13,091 nucleotides of DNA from an uncultured delta proteobacterium (GTDB lineage Bacteria; Desulfobacterota; Syntrophorhabdia; Syntrophorhabdales; Syntrophorhabdaceae). Under the pieces are notes generated by a model. The model saw only the letters and a list, made by a program, of their open reading frames with translations. It had not been told where the DNA came from and ran no database searches. The stretch is taken from positions 1 through 13,091 of the forward strand of contig CAIQJW010000048.1 of NCBI GenBank assembly GCA_903872255.1, written 5' to 3'. Positions 1 to 6,114 of this stretch are shown in pieces (positions within the stretch are counted from its first letter, which is position 1; each line of letters begins with the position of its first letter). The position numbers and the translations under genes are program-made.

Positions 1-408
1 AAACTCTTCGGTTTCGTCGGCATATTTGGTTCCGTAATAAATATATCCGCCCGTGAGAGATAATTTCTTTATGGAGTACGTATAGCTGAGAGTAATGTCG
101 GTCTCATCCCAGCCTTTTTGGAATTGATTGTTGAACGTTGCCGTTTTGGTGTCCCGTTGATTGGTATCCAGATTCCCCCAGAATGTGACAGAGAAATCTC
201 TATATGATGCGGTGACAGAGGGCTGAATGACGGGACCGCTCCTTCCTATCTCATAACCTCGAAAGATATACCGGTTATACACACCGAGAGATGCATTCCC
301 GGTTACCCGGGGCGCTTCAGGCTTCTCGACTTCTTCAGTCAGAGCGTAAGAAACGTGGAAACATATCGTGGCAGAGATCAACAGGAAAAGGACCAGAAAC
401 CTTCTCAT
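1..408 (-). CDS. Outer-membrane beta-barrel protein, TorF/porin-like, partial (3' end beyond window)
   Basis: This reading frame is open from an ATG at 406-408 to the window edge, giving 136 residues with no stop seen, so only the N-terminal part is present. A GGGAGG ribosome site lies about 7 bases before the ATG. Residues 1-22 form a signal peptide (basic start MRRF, hydrophobic core, likely cleavage after SYA). The rest alternates polar and aromatic residues as in beta strands, with a 'YNRYIFRGYEIG' segment and 'FWGNLDTN'. These resemble the start of the TorF-type conserved outer-membrane proteins (the family with a 'YVFRG' signature near the N-terminus). The role is not known; a barrel in the outer membrane is the most that can be said. 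A sigma-54 promoter lies directly upstream, so expression probably depends on an enhancer-binding activator. The family assignment is from remembered sequence patterns. Confidence 0.7.
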   Translation of the reverse strand, partial: MRRFLVLFLLISATICFHVSYALTEEVEKPEAPRVTGNASLGVYNRYIFRGYEIGRSGPVIQPSVTASYRDFSVTFWGNLDTNQRDTKTATFNNQFQKGWDETDITLSYTYSIKKLSLTGGYIYYGTKYADETEEF

Positions 409-459
409 ACAATACCTCCCTAAATTCATTTAAGTGCATACCGCATGGCGTTAATGGGG

Positions 460-475
460 AGCAACCAGCGTGCCA
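460..475 (-). promoter_or_regulatory. Sigma-54 (RpoN) promoter of the outer-membrane protein gene
   Basis: Read on the minus strand, TGGCACG (469-475), four bases, then TTGCT (460-464) match the -24/-12 consensus TGGCACG-N4-TTGCW at every fixed position. Transcription would start near 449, leaving a leader of about 40 bases before the ATG at 408. The match, spacing and position fit together well. Confidence 0.8.
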
Positions 476-516
476 TACGGACTAACTCAACGATATAGAA
501 GGTAGTTTCGGTATTT

Positions 517-527
517 ATTGTGACAAT
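517..527. promoter_or_regulatory. Possible activator-binding palindrome upstream of the sigma-54 promoter
   Basis: ATTGT-G-ACAAT is a perfect 11-base palindrome centred about 73 bases upstream of the predicted sigma-54 start site. That is near the usual place for an enhancer-binding protein site. It is short, so chance cannot be excluded, and the activator is unknown. Confidence 0.35.
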
Positions 528-596
528 GACGATACAAATATGTTGTTATGGCGGGGGTGGCAAGCCGGTATTAGGACAATAATGTTATCTATTGAC

Positions 597-624
597 CCGC
601 GGCAACAGGCTGTTTAGTGCGCGG
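597..624 (-). terminator. Weak hairpin downstream of the PurF-like gene
   Basis: CCGCG (597-601) pairs with CGCGG (620-624), and the loop holds a smaller AACA/TGTT stem. It lies 27 bases after the PurF-like stop codon. There is no T-tract on the minus strand, so it is not a classical intrinsic terminator; it may only be a 3'-end structure. Confidence 0.2.
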
Positions 625-650
625 AAAATGGCATCTTTGTCGGGGGCGGC

Positions 651-1979
651 TTATACAGAAAAAGGGTAATTTCCGGTAAAGCATGCATCGCAGAACCTCT
701 TACCCGCCACGTCCTTAAGGTCGGTTGTCGTCAGATAACGGAAGCTGTCTACGCCCAGGAGGTTCTTGAGTTGTTCATCGGTACGGTTTTTGGCGAGCAA
801 TTCACCCGGTTTTGCCATGGCCATCCCCATGAGGCACGGAAAGCGGGGCGGAGGGGCGGTCAGGCGCAGGTGAACCTTTGTGACTCCCGCCTCACGTAAT
901 TTCGGTATCAATACGAGAGCGGTTGAACCCCGGACCAAAAGGGAGTCGATAAGAAAAACTTCTTTTCCCTTGAGGAGTTCGCCATTTACCTGGAATTTTC
1001 TTTCAGCCTGGCTGTACCTGTCCTTTTCCGTGGATATGACAAAGATCCTTCCGATCTCCCCGATGGCCACAATAGCCATTTTGAACGGTATTCCCGTTGC
1101 GTGGTGAAAACCTGAAGCGGCAGGTATCGCGGCCCGGGGAATGGGAACGACAACATCTGCCTTTTCCGTTTCCGACTGAGCCAGTTTTTCTCCGATCTTT
1201 TCCCTGAACTCGTAGCTGTTCGTCGAGAAAACCTTGCTTGCCGGGGATGCGTAGTCGAGGCATTCGACGATGCACGGGTAAGGGTTGGGCGGAGCAAACG
1301 ATCGTGTTGTGACATCATCGCCGTTAAAGATGGCCATCTCTCCAGGTTCCACGTCGCCGATCCATTCCAGGTCCCCATGAAACGCGCATGTCTCTGAGGC
1401 AATGGCCCAGGCGCAATCGTCGTCTTCGCCCCGCCGTGCGATCGACAGCGGTCTGAAGCCGAACGGGTCCCGGGCTGCTATGAGGTTGCCGTTATGCAGG
1501 ATAATAATGCTGAAAGCGGATTGGCTCCCCAAAATACTGAGGGTGTTGTGGATCTTCTCGATCATATCCGAGCCGTGAGACCTCGCGATCATATGAAGGA
1601 TGACTTCCGTATCGATATCTGTTTGGAAAAGGCTTCCAAATTCCTCCATCAATTGCCTGTACCGCGGGATATGGCCATTGTGGGTCACGGCTATCCTTTC
1701 CTTTCTGAAGCTCCCTACGATGGGCTGACTGTTTCTTTCCGTTGTCTCGCCCGTGGTCGGATAGCGGACATGACCGATAGCCGTCATCCCAAAGTTCAGC
1801 TTGCCGGGTAAGGTCGATTGAAATACGGAGCCAAGCTGCCTGACCTCGACGAAAGACCCGCCGCGCATGCTTGAAACGATGCCCCAACTCTCCTGGCCCC
1901 TGTGCGAAAGATTCTGAAGGCCCGTCATGACCTCGGCGGGGGCATTGCCTCTTCCAATAAATCCGAAAACTCCGCTCAT
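651..1979 (-). CDS. PurF-like paralogue (amidophosphoribosyltransferase family) lacking the Cys nucleophile
   Basis: PurF makes phosphoribosylamine from PRPP and glutamine as the first step of purine synthesis. This 442-residue protein has the full two-domain layout: class II glutaminase (about 1-225) and phosphoribosyltransferase (about 235-400). Retained are SHRGQE (25-30), GHVRY with R72, the HNG oxyanion-hole segment (100-102) and the four cysteines matching the PurF [4Fe-4S] ligands (C236, C382, C430, C433). Two key sites have changed. The residue after Met, always the Cys nucleophile in active PurF, is Ser (AGC, 1974-1976). The PRPP loop reads VFLIDSLLVRGST (341-353), where working enzymes have a paired Asp (DDSIVRG). 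The start is set by Met-Ser-Gly and a GAGG ribosome site. No purine gene is adjacent. It is probably not a normal glutamine-dependent PurF; an ammonia-dependent, regulatory or new role is possible. Confidence 0.85.
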   Translation of the reverse strand: MSGVFGFIGRGNAPAEVMTGLQNLSHRGQESWGIVSSMRGGSFVEVRQLGSVFQSTLPGKLNFGMTAIGHVRYPTTGETTERNSQPIVGSFRKERIAVTHNGHIPRYRQLMEEFGSLFQTDIDTEVILHMIARSHGSDMIEKIHNTLSILGSQSAFSIIILHNGNLIAARDPFGFRPLSIARRGEDDDCAWAIASETCAFHGDLEWIGDVEPGEMAIFNGDDVTTRSFAPPNPYPCIVECLDYASPASKVFSTNSYEFREKIGEKLAQSETEKADVVVPIPRAAIPAASGFHHATGIPFKMAIVAIGEIGRIFVISTEKDRYSQAERKFQVNGELLKGKEVFLIDSLLVRGSTALVLIPKLREAGVTKVHLRLTAPPPRFPCLMGMAMAKPGELLAKNRTDEQLKNLLGVDSFRYLTTTDLKDVAGKRFCDACFTGNYPFSV

Positions 1980-1999
1980 AATTATTAACCTCGGACGTT

Positions 2000-2028
2000 A
2001 AATTACCATGTCGGAGACTGTGATTCAA
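2000..2028 (-). promoter_or_regulatory. Sigma-70-type promoter of the PurF-like gene
   Basis: On the minus strand TTGAAT (2023-2028), a 17-base spacer and TAATTT (2000-2005) form a promoter. A TGG just before the -10 gives an extended -10 element. The start would lie about 14 bases before the ATG. The -10 is weak by itself. Confidence 0.45.
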
Positions 2029-2050
2029 TAGGGAGGGGTTGTCTCCCTAT
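2028..2050. promoter_or_regulatory. 23-bp inverted repeat, candidate operator shared by divergent promoters
   Basis: ATAGGGAG (2028-2035), seven bases, then CTCCCTAT (2043-2050) form perfect 8-base arms. The dyad touches the -35 box of the minus-strand promoter (2023-2028) and ends 7 bases before the -35 of the plus-strand promoter (2058). This place suits a regulator controlling both the PurF-like gene and the binding-protein gene. No regulator gene is adjacent, so the protein is unknown. Confidence 0.5.
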
Positions 2051-2057
2051 CTTTCCA

Positions 2058-2086
2058 TTGACATGCCGAAGTGCTCCTGTTATAAA
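2058..2086 (+). promoter_or_regulatory. Sigma-70 promoter of the binding-protein gene
   Basis: TTGACA (2058-2063), a 17-base spacer and TATAAA (2081-2086) are a near-consensus promoter. The predicted start near 2093 leaves a leader of about 43 bases before the ATG at 2136. Confidence 0.75.
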
Positions 2087-2135
2087 TTGACGTCGCATCT
2101 TCAGTAAAAATTCAGAACATTTTGGGGAGGGTCAC

Positions 2136-2918
2136 ATGAAATATATCGGTTGGGTATGTCTGCTGCTTGCTCTGGTGGTCTTCGCGGGTACGACGCATGC
2201 GGGCCCCGCAGAAACCTCTAAGTTCACGATATTGACGGAAGAATATCCGCCTGTCACGTTCATGAAGGACGGCAAAGTTTCCGGGTTTGTAACGGACATC
2301 GTGCGCGAGATCATGGCCCGTCAGAACGTGGCCGATACTATCCGGCTGACATCCTGGGACGAAGCCTATAATACCGCCCTCAAAGGTCCCAACGTAATCC
2401 TTTTCAGCACGGAAAGAACCGATAAACGCGAAAAACTTTTTCAGTGGGTTGGGCCGGTTGGAAAGAACAGTGCCGTCTTTTATGCCAAAAAAGGTTCCGG
2501 GATAAAGATTGCCAGCCTGGAAGATGCGAAGAAACTCGCGGGCATTGCCACGACAAAAGACTGGTTCACCGAACAGTATCTGAAAGGCCAGGGTTTTAAG
2601 AACCTGGTTGCCTCGCCCCTGCCCACGACGAACGTCAAGCAGATAATGGACGGAACCGTTCAGGTTTCCATCTTTACAGATATTACCGTTCCCGAGATCG
2701 TGAAAAATGCGGGATACGCTATGGAAAATATAGAGCCCGTCTTCGTAGTGAGCAATACGTATTTTTATATTGCGATGTCTCGCGGAGTGCCCGAGGAAAC
2801 GGTCAAGAAATGGCAGTCTGTCCTCGATGATATGAAGAAAGACGGCACATTCGAAAAGATATACCGGAAATATATTCCCGGAGCAGATATTAAAGACCTT
2901 CTGAAGATATCAAAATAA
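2136..2918 (+). CDS. Periplasmic solute-binding protein, family 3 (amino-acid-type)
   Basis: The 260-residue product has a signal peptide (MKY, long hydrophobic stretch, cleavage likely after THA at 22) and a family 3 solute-binding domain. That family captures polar amino acids or similar small ligands in the periplasm, usually for an ABC importer. Family-like features are the opening 'FTILTEEYPPVTFMKDGKVSGFVTDIVREIM', in two parts around residues 29-60, the mid-domain 'VGPVGKNSAVFYAKKGSG' segment, and the C-terminal 'MKKDGTFEKIYRKYIPG'. A GGGGAGG ribosome site precedes the ATG. No permease or ATPase gene is adjacent, so it is an orphan that could serve a distant transporter or a sensor. Its strong promoter and the dyad at 2028-2050 suggest regulation together with the divergent PurF-like gene. 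The ligand cannot be read from the sequence. Confidence 0.85.
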   Translation: MKYIGWVCLLLALVVFAGTTHAGPAETSKFTILTEEYPPVTFMKDGKVSGFVTDIVREIMARQNVADTIRLTSWDEAYNTALKGPNVILFSTERTDKREKLFQWVGPVGKNSAVFYAKKGSGIKIASLEDAKKLAGIATTKDWFTEQYLKGQGFKNLVASPLPTTNVKQIMDGTVQVSIFTDITVPEIVKNAGYAMENIEPVFVVSNTYFYIAMSRGVPEETVKKWQSVLDDMKKDGTFEKIYRKYIPGADIKDLLKISK

Positions 2919-2959
2919 GATCCTTCAGTTTCGTTGCAGAGGCGTTATCTATTACCGGG

Positions 2960-3002
2960 ACTGGTTCTATGCCTAATATTCATTTGCCCTTAACCAGTTT
3001 TT
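2960..3002 (+). terminator. Possible terminator after the binding-protein gene
   Basis: ACTGGTT (2960-2966) pairs perfectly with AACCAGT (2992-2998), followed by a run of five Ts (2998-3002). The 25-base loop is long for an intrinsic terminator, and the element overlaps the proposed yedF promoter. It is therefore only tentative. Confidence 0.35.
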
Positions 3003-3012
3003 CCATTACAAT
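2984..3012 (+). promoter_or_regulatory. Promoter giving a possibly leaderless yedF transcript
   Basis: TTGCCC (2984-2989), a 17-base spacer and TACAAT (3007-3012) form a good sigma-70-type promoter. Only six bases separate the -10 box from the yedF ATG at 3019, so transcription would begin at or next to the A of the start codon. No ribosome site is present before this ATG. Confidence 0.5.
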
Positions 3013-3018
3013 AACCTG

Positions 3019-3594
3019 ATGGAACGTTTAGATCTTAAAGGTAAAACATGTCCCGTACCTGTCGTCGAAACGAAGAAGTTTCTTGAGACGAGGGCAGTTG
3101 ATGCTATCGAGATCGTTGTTGACGATCCGACGGCAAGCGAGAATGTGCGCCGTTTCCTTGCGGCAAAGGGATATTCCACTTCCGTCGCCGAGGAAGACGG
3201 CATATACAGGATCGAGGGTTGCCGCGACGAAGCGCCTCTTGCCGGGCAGGCCGGGGAACACAGATCCCTGGTCTATGTAGACGGCGAGACCATGGGCAGG
3301 GGCAGCGAGGAACTCGGAAAGATCTTGTTGCGGGCTTTTCTCATCACGGTCAAGGAACTGGAAATACGTCCCTGGAGAATGGTATTCATCAATTCCGGGG
3401 TCAAGCTCGTCATATCTGATTCTGAATATTTGAATATTTTAAAAGATATCGAAGGCCTGGGCATCGAGATCATTGTCTGCGGCACGTGCCTGGATTATTA
3501 TCATCTCAAGGAAAAGATCGGGGTCGGGCGTATCAGCAACATGTTCGAAATCATGACCTCATTCAACGAAGCGACCAACGTGATCAGGCCTTAA
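3019..3594 (+). CDS. yedF: Selenium-metabolism protein YedF (TusA/SirA-DsrE-like fusion)
   Basis: The 191-residue protein starts with a TusA/SirA-type domain (about 1-70), recognised by 'LDLKGKTCPVPVVETKKFL' with the reactive Cys at position 11 in a CPVP motif. A DsrE-like domain (about 80-190) follows, with CGTC at 154-157. This two-domain form is the YedF family, linked by genome comparisons to selenium use and thought to handle selenium or sulfur as a persulfide or perselenide. It heads a cassette with a cysteine-desulfurase-family gene and a DUF3343 carrier gene. The ATG is chosen because the TusA fold begins immediately and no upstream start fits. There is no ribosome site before it, but a promoter ends six bases upstream, suggesting leaderless translation. 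selD, selA and selB are not in the window. Confidence 0.85.
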   Translation: MERLDLKGKTCPVPVVETKKFLETRAVDAIEIVVDDPTASENVRRFLAAKGYSTSVAEEDGIYRIEGCRDEAPLAGQAGEHRSLVYVDGETMGRGSEELGKILLRAFLITVKELEIRPWRMVFINSGVKLVISDSEYLNILKDIEGLGIEIIVCGTCLDYYHLKEKIGVGRISNMFEIMTSFNEATNVIRP

Positions 3595-3622
3595 AGCCTG
3601 GCACGGGGGTTAAGGGCCATTC

Positions 3623-4762
3623 ATGATCTATCTCGACAACGCGGCGACATCATTTCCCAAACCTGCTGAAACCATAGACAATCTCAATAATTTTGTAAGA
3701 AACATCGGCGGAAACCCCGGACGCAGCGGGCATACCCTGTCTCTTGAAGCGGCACGCGTGATATTTGAGGCACGTGAGAAGCTTACGTCTTTTATCGGGA
3801 TGAAGAATTCGGAACGCCTGATATTTACTCAGAACGGTACGGAATCTCTGAATATGGCCCTTCTCGGTTTCCTTGAAGCCGGCGATCATGTGGTAACAAC
3901 ATCGATGGAGCACAACTCTGTCATGAGGCCGCTTGAATTTCTCCGCCGGAGCCGGGGAATAACATACACGGCTGTTCCATGCTGCAGTGAAGGCTTTGTC
4001 GATCTTGAACATCTCGGGAAATCTGTTACACCAAAAACGAAGGCCGTCATTATCAATCACGGGTCAAACGTGACCGGCGCCATACAGCCCCTTAAGGAAA
4101 TAAGGAAGGTTATCGGGGATGCGTGCCTCATCGTTGATGCATGCCAGACAATGGGGTCCATAACGGTTGATATGGAAGCGGCAACGGCTGATATACTGTG
4201 TTTTTCATGCCACAAGTCACTCTTTTCCATCCAGGGAGTAGGGGCTTTGTACGTCCGGGAGGGTATCGAACTCGTCCCCCTCAAGTTTGGCGGTACCGGC
4301 AGCCGTTCCGAGTCTATAGAGCATCCCGTGTTCCTGCCGGACAAATACGAATGCGGCACTCCAAACACTCCCGGAATAGCGTCGCTTCTGGGTGGGCTCG
4401 CATTTATAGAAAAAGAAGGCCTTGCGAATATCGAAGCCAAAAAGCAGATGCTCCGGGCGCGATTGGTCGATGGCTTAAGGCAAACTCCAGGCACGCATGT
4501 CTATGGCCATGAGGGAAGGGCCCCGGCGTCCTATCTGGCGATCGTAGCTTTCAACATAGACGGGAAGCTTTCATCCGATACCGGGTATGAGCTCTCGAGG
4601 AGATCTATATTCGTCAGGATCGGGCTTCATTGTTCACCCGTTGCGCACCAGACGATAGGGACATTTCCCGCGGGCACTCTGCGCGCATCCCCGGGATACC
4701 TTACCGACGAGGCCGACATAGATACATTCATAGAGGCGGTCAGGGAAATTGCCGGTAAGTAA
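3623..4762 (+). CDS. Cysteine desulfurase family protein (class V aminotransferase fold)
   Basis: This 379-residue PLP enzyme belongs to the class V aminotransferase / cysteine desulfurase group. It would take sulfur from cysteine, or selenium from selenocysteine, as an enzyme-bound persulfide or perselenide. Visible landmarks are 'YLDNAATSFPKP' at the N-terminus, 'EHNS' with the PLP-stacking His97, 'VDACQ' carrying the PLP-binding Asp, and 'CHKSL' with the PLP Schiff-base Lys198. 'GLHCSP' near the C-terminus carries the catalytic Cys337. It resembles the SufS-like subfamily often found beside yedF and DUF3343 genes rather than housekeeping IscS. It lies 28 bases after yedF and overlaps the next gene by 14 bases, so the three probably form one operon. 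A G-rich stretch (GGGGG, AAGGG) before the ATG may serve as ribosome site. Selenium rather than sulfur as substrate is inferred from context. Confidence 0.88.
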   Translation: MIYLDNAATSFPKPAETIDNLNNFVRNIGGNPGRSGHTLSLEAARVIFEAREKLTSFIGMKNSERLIFTQNGTESLNMALLGFLEAGDHVVTTSMEHNSVMRPLEFLRRSRGITYTAVPCCSEGFVDLEHLGKSVTPKTKAVIINHGSNVTGAIQPLKEIRKVIGDACLIVDACQTMGSITVDMEAATADILCFSCHKSLFSIQGVGALYVREGIELVPLKFGGTGSRSESIEHPVFLPDKYECGTPNTPGIASLLGGLAFIEKEGLANIEAKKQMLRARLVDGLRQTPGTHVYGHEGRAPASYLAIVAFNIDGKLSSDTGYELSRRSIFVRIGLHCSPVAHQTIGTFPAGTLRASPGYLTDEADIDTFIEAVREIAGK

Positions 4763-5018
4763 GCTCCTTTTTCTATTCAACACGATCCATGACGTGCTTC
4801 GCGCGGAGAAGCTTCTTAAAGAACATTTCATCGCGCATGAATTGATCCCGGTTCCGCGGAATTTAAGTTCCGATTGCGGTATGTCCATACTCCTTGACGG
4901 TGACCTTCAGGCGGTAATCATACTTCTTGCCGGTATTCAGACAACCGGCATCTATACGTTTGACGGACAGAACTACACCCCGGCCGGATGCGGCAATCCG
5001 GATCTACCCCGGACTTAA
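4749..5018 (+). CDS. DUF3343 putative Se/S carrier-like protein
   Basis: This small 89-residue protein matches the DUF3343 (Se/S carrier-like) family. Its features are an N-terminal 'LLFLFNTIHDVLRAEKLLKE' strand-helix, then 'ELIPVPRNLSSDCGMSI', where the SSxCG motif places a conserved Cys at 43. A second Cys at 81 lies near the C-terminus. Members are proposed to carry selenium or sulfur between proteins, and the gene commonly travels with yedF and a cysteine desulfurase, as here. The start is a TTG (4749-4751) inside the end of the preceding gene, a 14-base overlap suggesting translational coupling. No ATG or GTG fits before the conserved first strand. An AGGGA just upstream is close for a ribosome site. 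The stop is TAA, and 28 bases follow before the convergent DUF362 gene ends. Transfer chemistry is inference. Confidence 0.8.
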   Translation: MPVSKLLFLFNTIHDVLRAEKLLKEHFIAHELIPVPRNLSSDCGMSILLDGDLQAVIILLAGIQTTGIYTFDGQNYTPAGCGNPDLPRT

Positions 5019-5046
5019 TTCAAACAATCGAGCGTTGGCCCGTCTT

Positions 5047-6114
5047 TCAAATTTTTATGGCATCATGCGGGCACATCTCCTGGCAGCAATAACAGCGAAT
5101 TCAGGCGGAATAATCGAATTTAACGCCCCTGTCATCGATCAGTATGGCCCCGGCCGGGCATACCTTCGCGCAAATGCCGCAAAGCTGGCAATTCTTGCGA
5201 TCTGCCTTTGGTTTCCTGACGAACATATTGCGAAGAACTTTTTTTATAGGAGACGGGATGTTCCAGTCGGCAGCACATGACCTGGGCATCTGAAATGACG
5301 GCGGGGCAGGGGGCATTCCAAGGTCGATGACCTCGTATGAAGTGAGGAGCCCGTTTATCCTTGCACATTCGGTTACAGGATGGAATGCATCAGGACATAA
5401 CCGCCGCTCGATAAAATCATCAAGAGCCATCGCGTTGCGGGAAAGTGCAATAATACCGAGATCGACGGGTGTTCCGTTGGATGGCCCGTTCCCGGACATG
5501 CCGAGTATCCCGTCGAGAATGTTCACGGACGGTGCGGCGATACGATGGATATCCACGAGGATCGAGGCAAAAAGCGATTTGTCGGTACCGGCTCGCAGGT
5601 GCCATCGGCCCTTGGCGAATCCCCGCACGAAGCCGAACGTATTCTTTACAGCGAGGGTCATGCCCATCATCCCGTGGGTCTTTAACTTGGGAACATTGAT
5701 AACGTGATCATAACGATCCGGGTCCTCGCCAAACAGGAATTCATGATAAGGAGACACGCCCGCCCCATCGGTCCTCTTAAGGATCTCGTTGGTAAATGGA
5801 GCGATCTTGACACCGAACCGCGCGAGCATTTCGTTATATTGCCCGACCTTCAAAACGCGTTCCAGGGATTCGTATCCGGGGCTATCCCCGAGATAGACGG
5901 TGCATGAATGATCCTTCAAAAGTTCTATAAGGGCTGACAGAAACACGGGGTGGGTCGTTACTGCCCGTTCAGGCAATTTCCCCGAAAGAAGGTTGGGCTT
6001 GACGAGCACCCGTCCGGTTATTGCGAGGCCGGTCTCCCGGAGACCTCCTTCGATAAAGCTTTTTATCTTCTGCGGGTCATACGAGTCAATTGCTCCCGCT
6101 ACTATCTTTTCCAT
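5047..6114 (-). CDS. DUF362 [4Fe-4S] protein, candidate selenoprotein (TGA at 5101-5103 read as Sec338)
   Basis: Residues 1-300 form a DUF362 domain ('VLVKPNLLSG', 'VINVPKLKTHGMMGMTLAVKN', 'ILDGILGMSGNGP'). A ferredoxin-like tail follows, and its first cluster motif is C309-xx-C312-xx-C315-xxx-C319-P. The first in-frame TGA (5101-5103) follows 'KFDYSA', where family members normally carry the first Cys of a second cluster motif. Beyond it the frame continues as IRCYCCQEMCPHDAIKI and ends at TGA 5047-5049. Reading the first TGA as selenocysteine gives U338-xx-C341-xx-C344-xxx-C348-P, a complete motif in a 355-residue protein. A SECIS-like hairpin follows, and selenium genes converge on this gene. 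The start ATG overlaps the lipoprotein gene by 29 bases. The role of DUF362 proteins is not well known; electron transfer or a redox reaction is likely. Alternatives are a nonsense mutation or sequencing error changing TGC/TGT to TGA. The extension itself is read directly; the recoding is inference. Confidence 0.8.
5066..5088 (-). promoter_or_regulatory. SECIS-like hairpin downstream of the in-frame TGA
   Basis: On the minus strand a lower stem UGC (5086-5088) pairs with GCA (5066-5068). After a small internal loop, GCCA (5081-5084) pairs with UG and GC (5074-5075 and 5071-5072) around one bulged U (5073). The apical loop GGAGA (5076-5080) begins with GG. The loop starts about 20 bases after the TGA. 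Spacing, G-rich loop and bulged U resemble bacterial SECIS elements. The stems are short, so a folding score is needed. Confidence 0.45.

Noticed and set aside
1492..2028. 178-codon open frame on the minus strand
   Set aside because: It overlaps the PurF-like gene in another frame and its translation shows no family features.
3585..3600. Small CAGGC-N6-GCCTG hairpin at the yedF stop codon
   Set aside because: It has a five-base stem with no T-tract and lies between cotranscribed genes, so a terminator is unlikely and chance is plausible.
3599..3614. Sigma-54-like TGGCACG-N4-TTAAG before the cysteine desulfurase gene
   Set aside because: The -24 half matches, but the -12 half lacks the essential GC, and the gene sits inside an apparent operon.
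4927..5280. 117-codon plus-strand open frame across the convergent junction
   Set aside because: It overlaps the DUF3343 gene and the DUF362 gene tail, and its product has no recognisable pattern.
5101..6114. DUF362 gene ending at the first TGA (337 residues)
   Set aside because: The following 17 codons complete an expected second ferredoxin motif, and the TGA falls on a Cys position, so ending there is less likely than recoding. It remains the fallback if the genome lacks Sec machinery.
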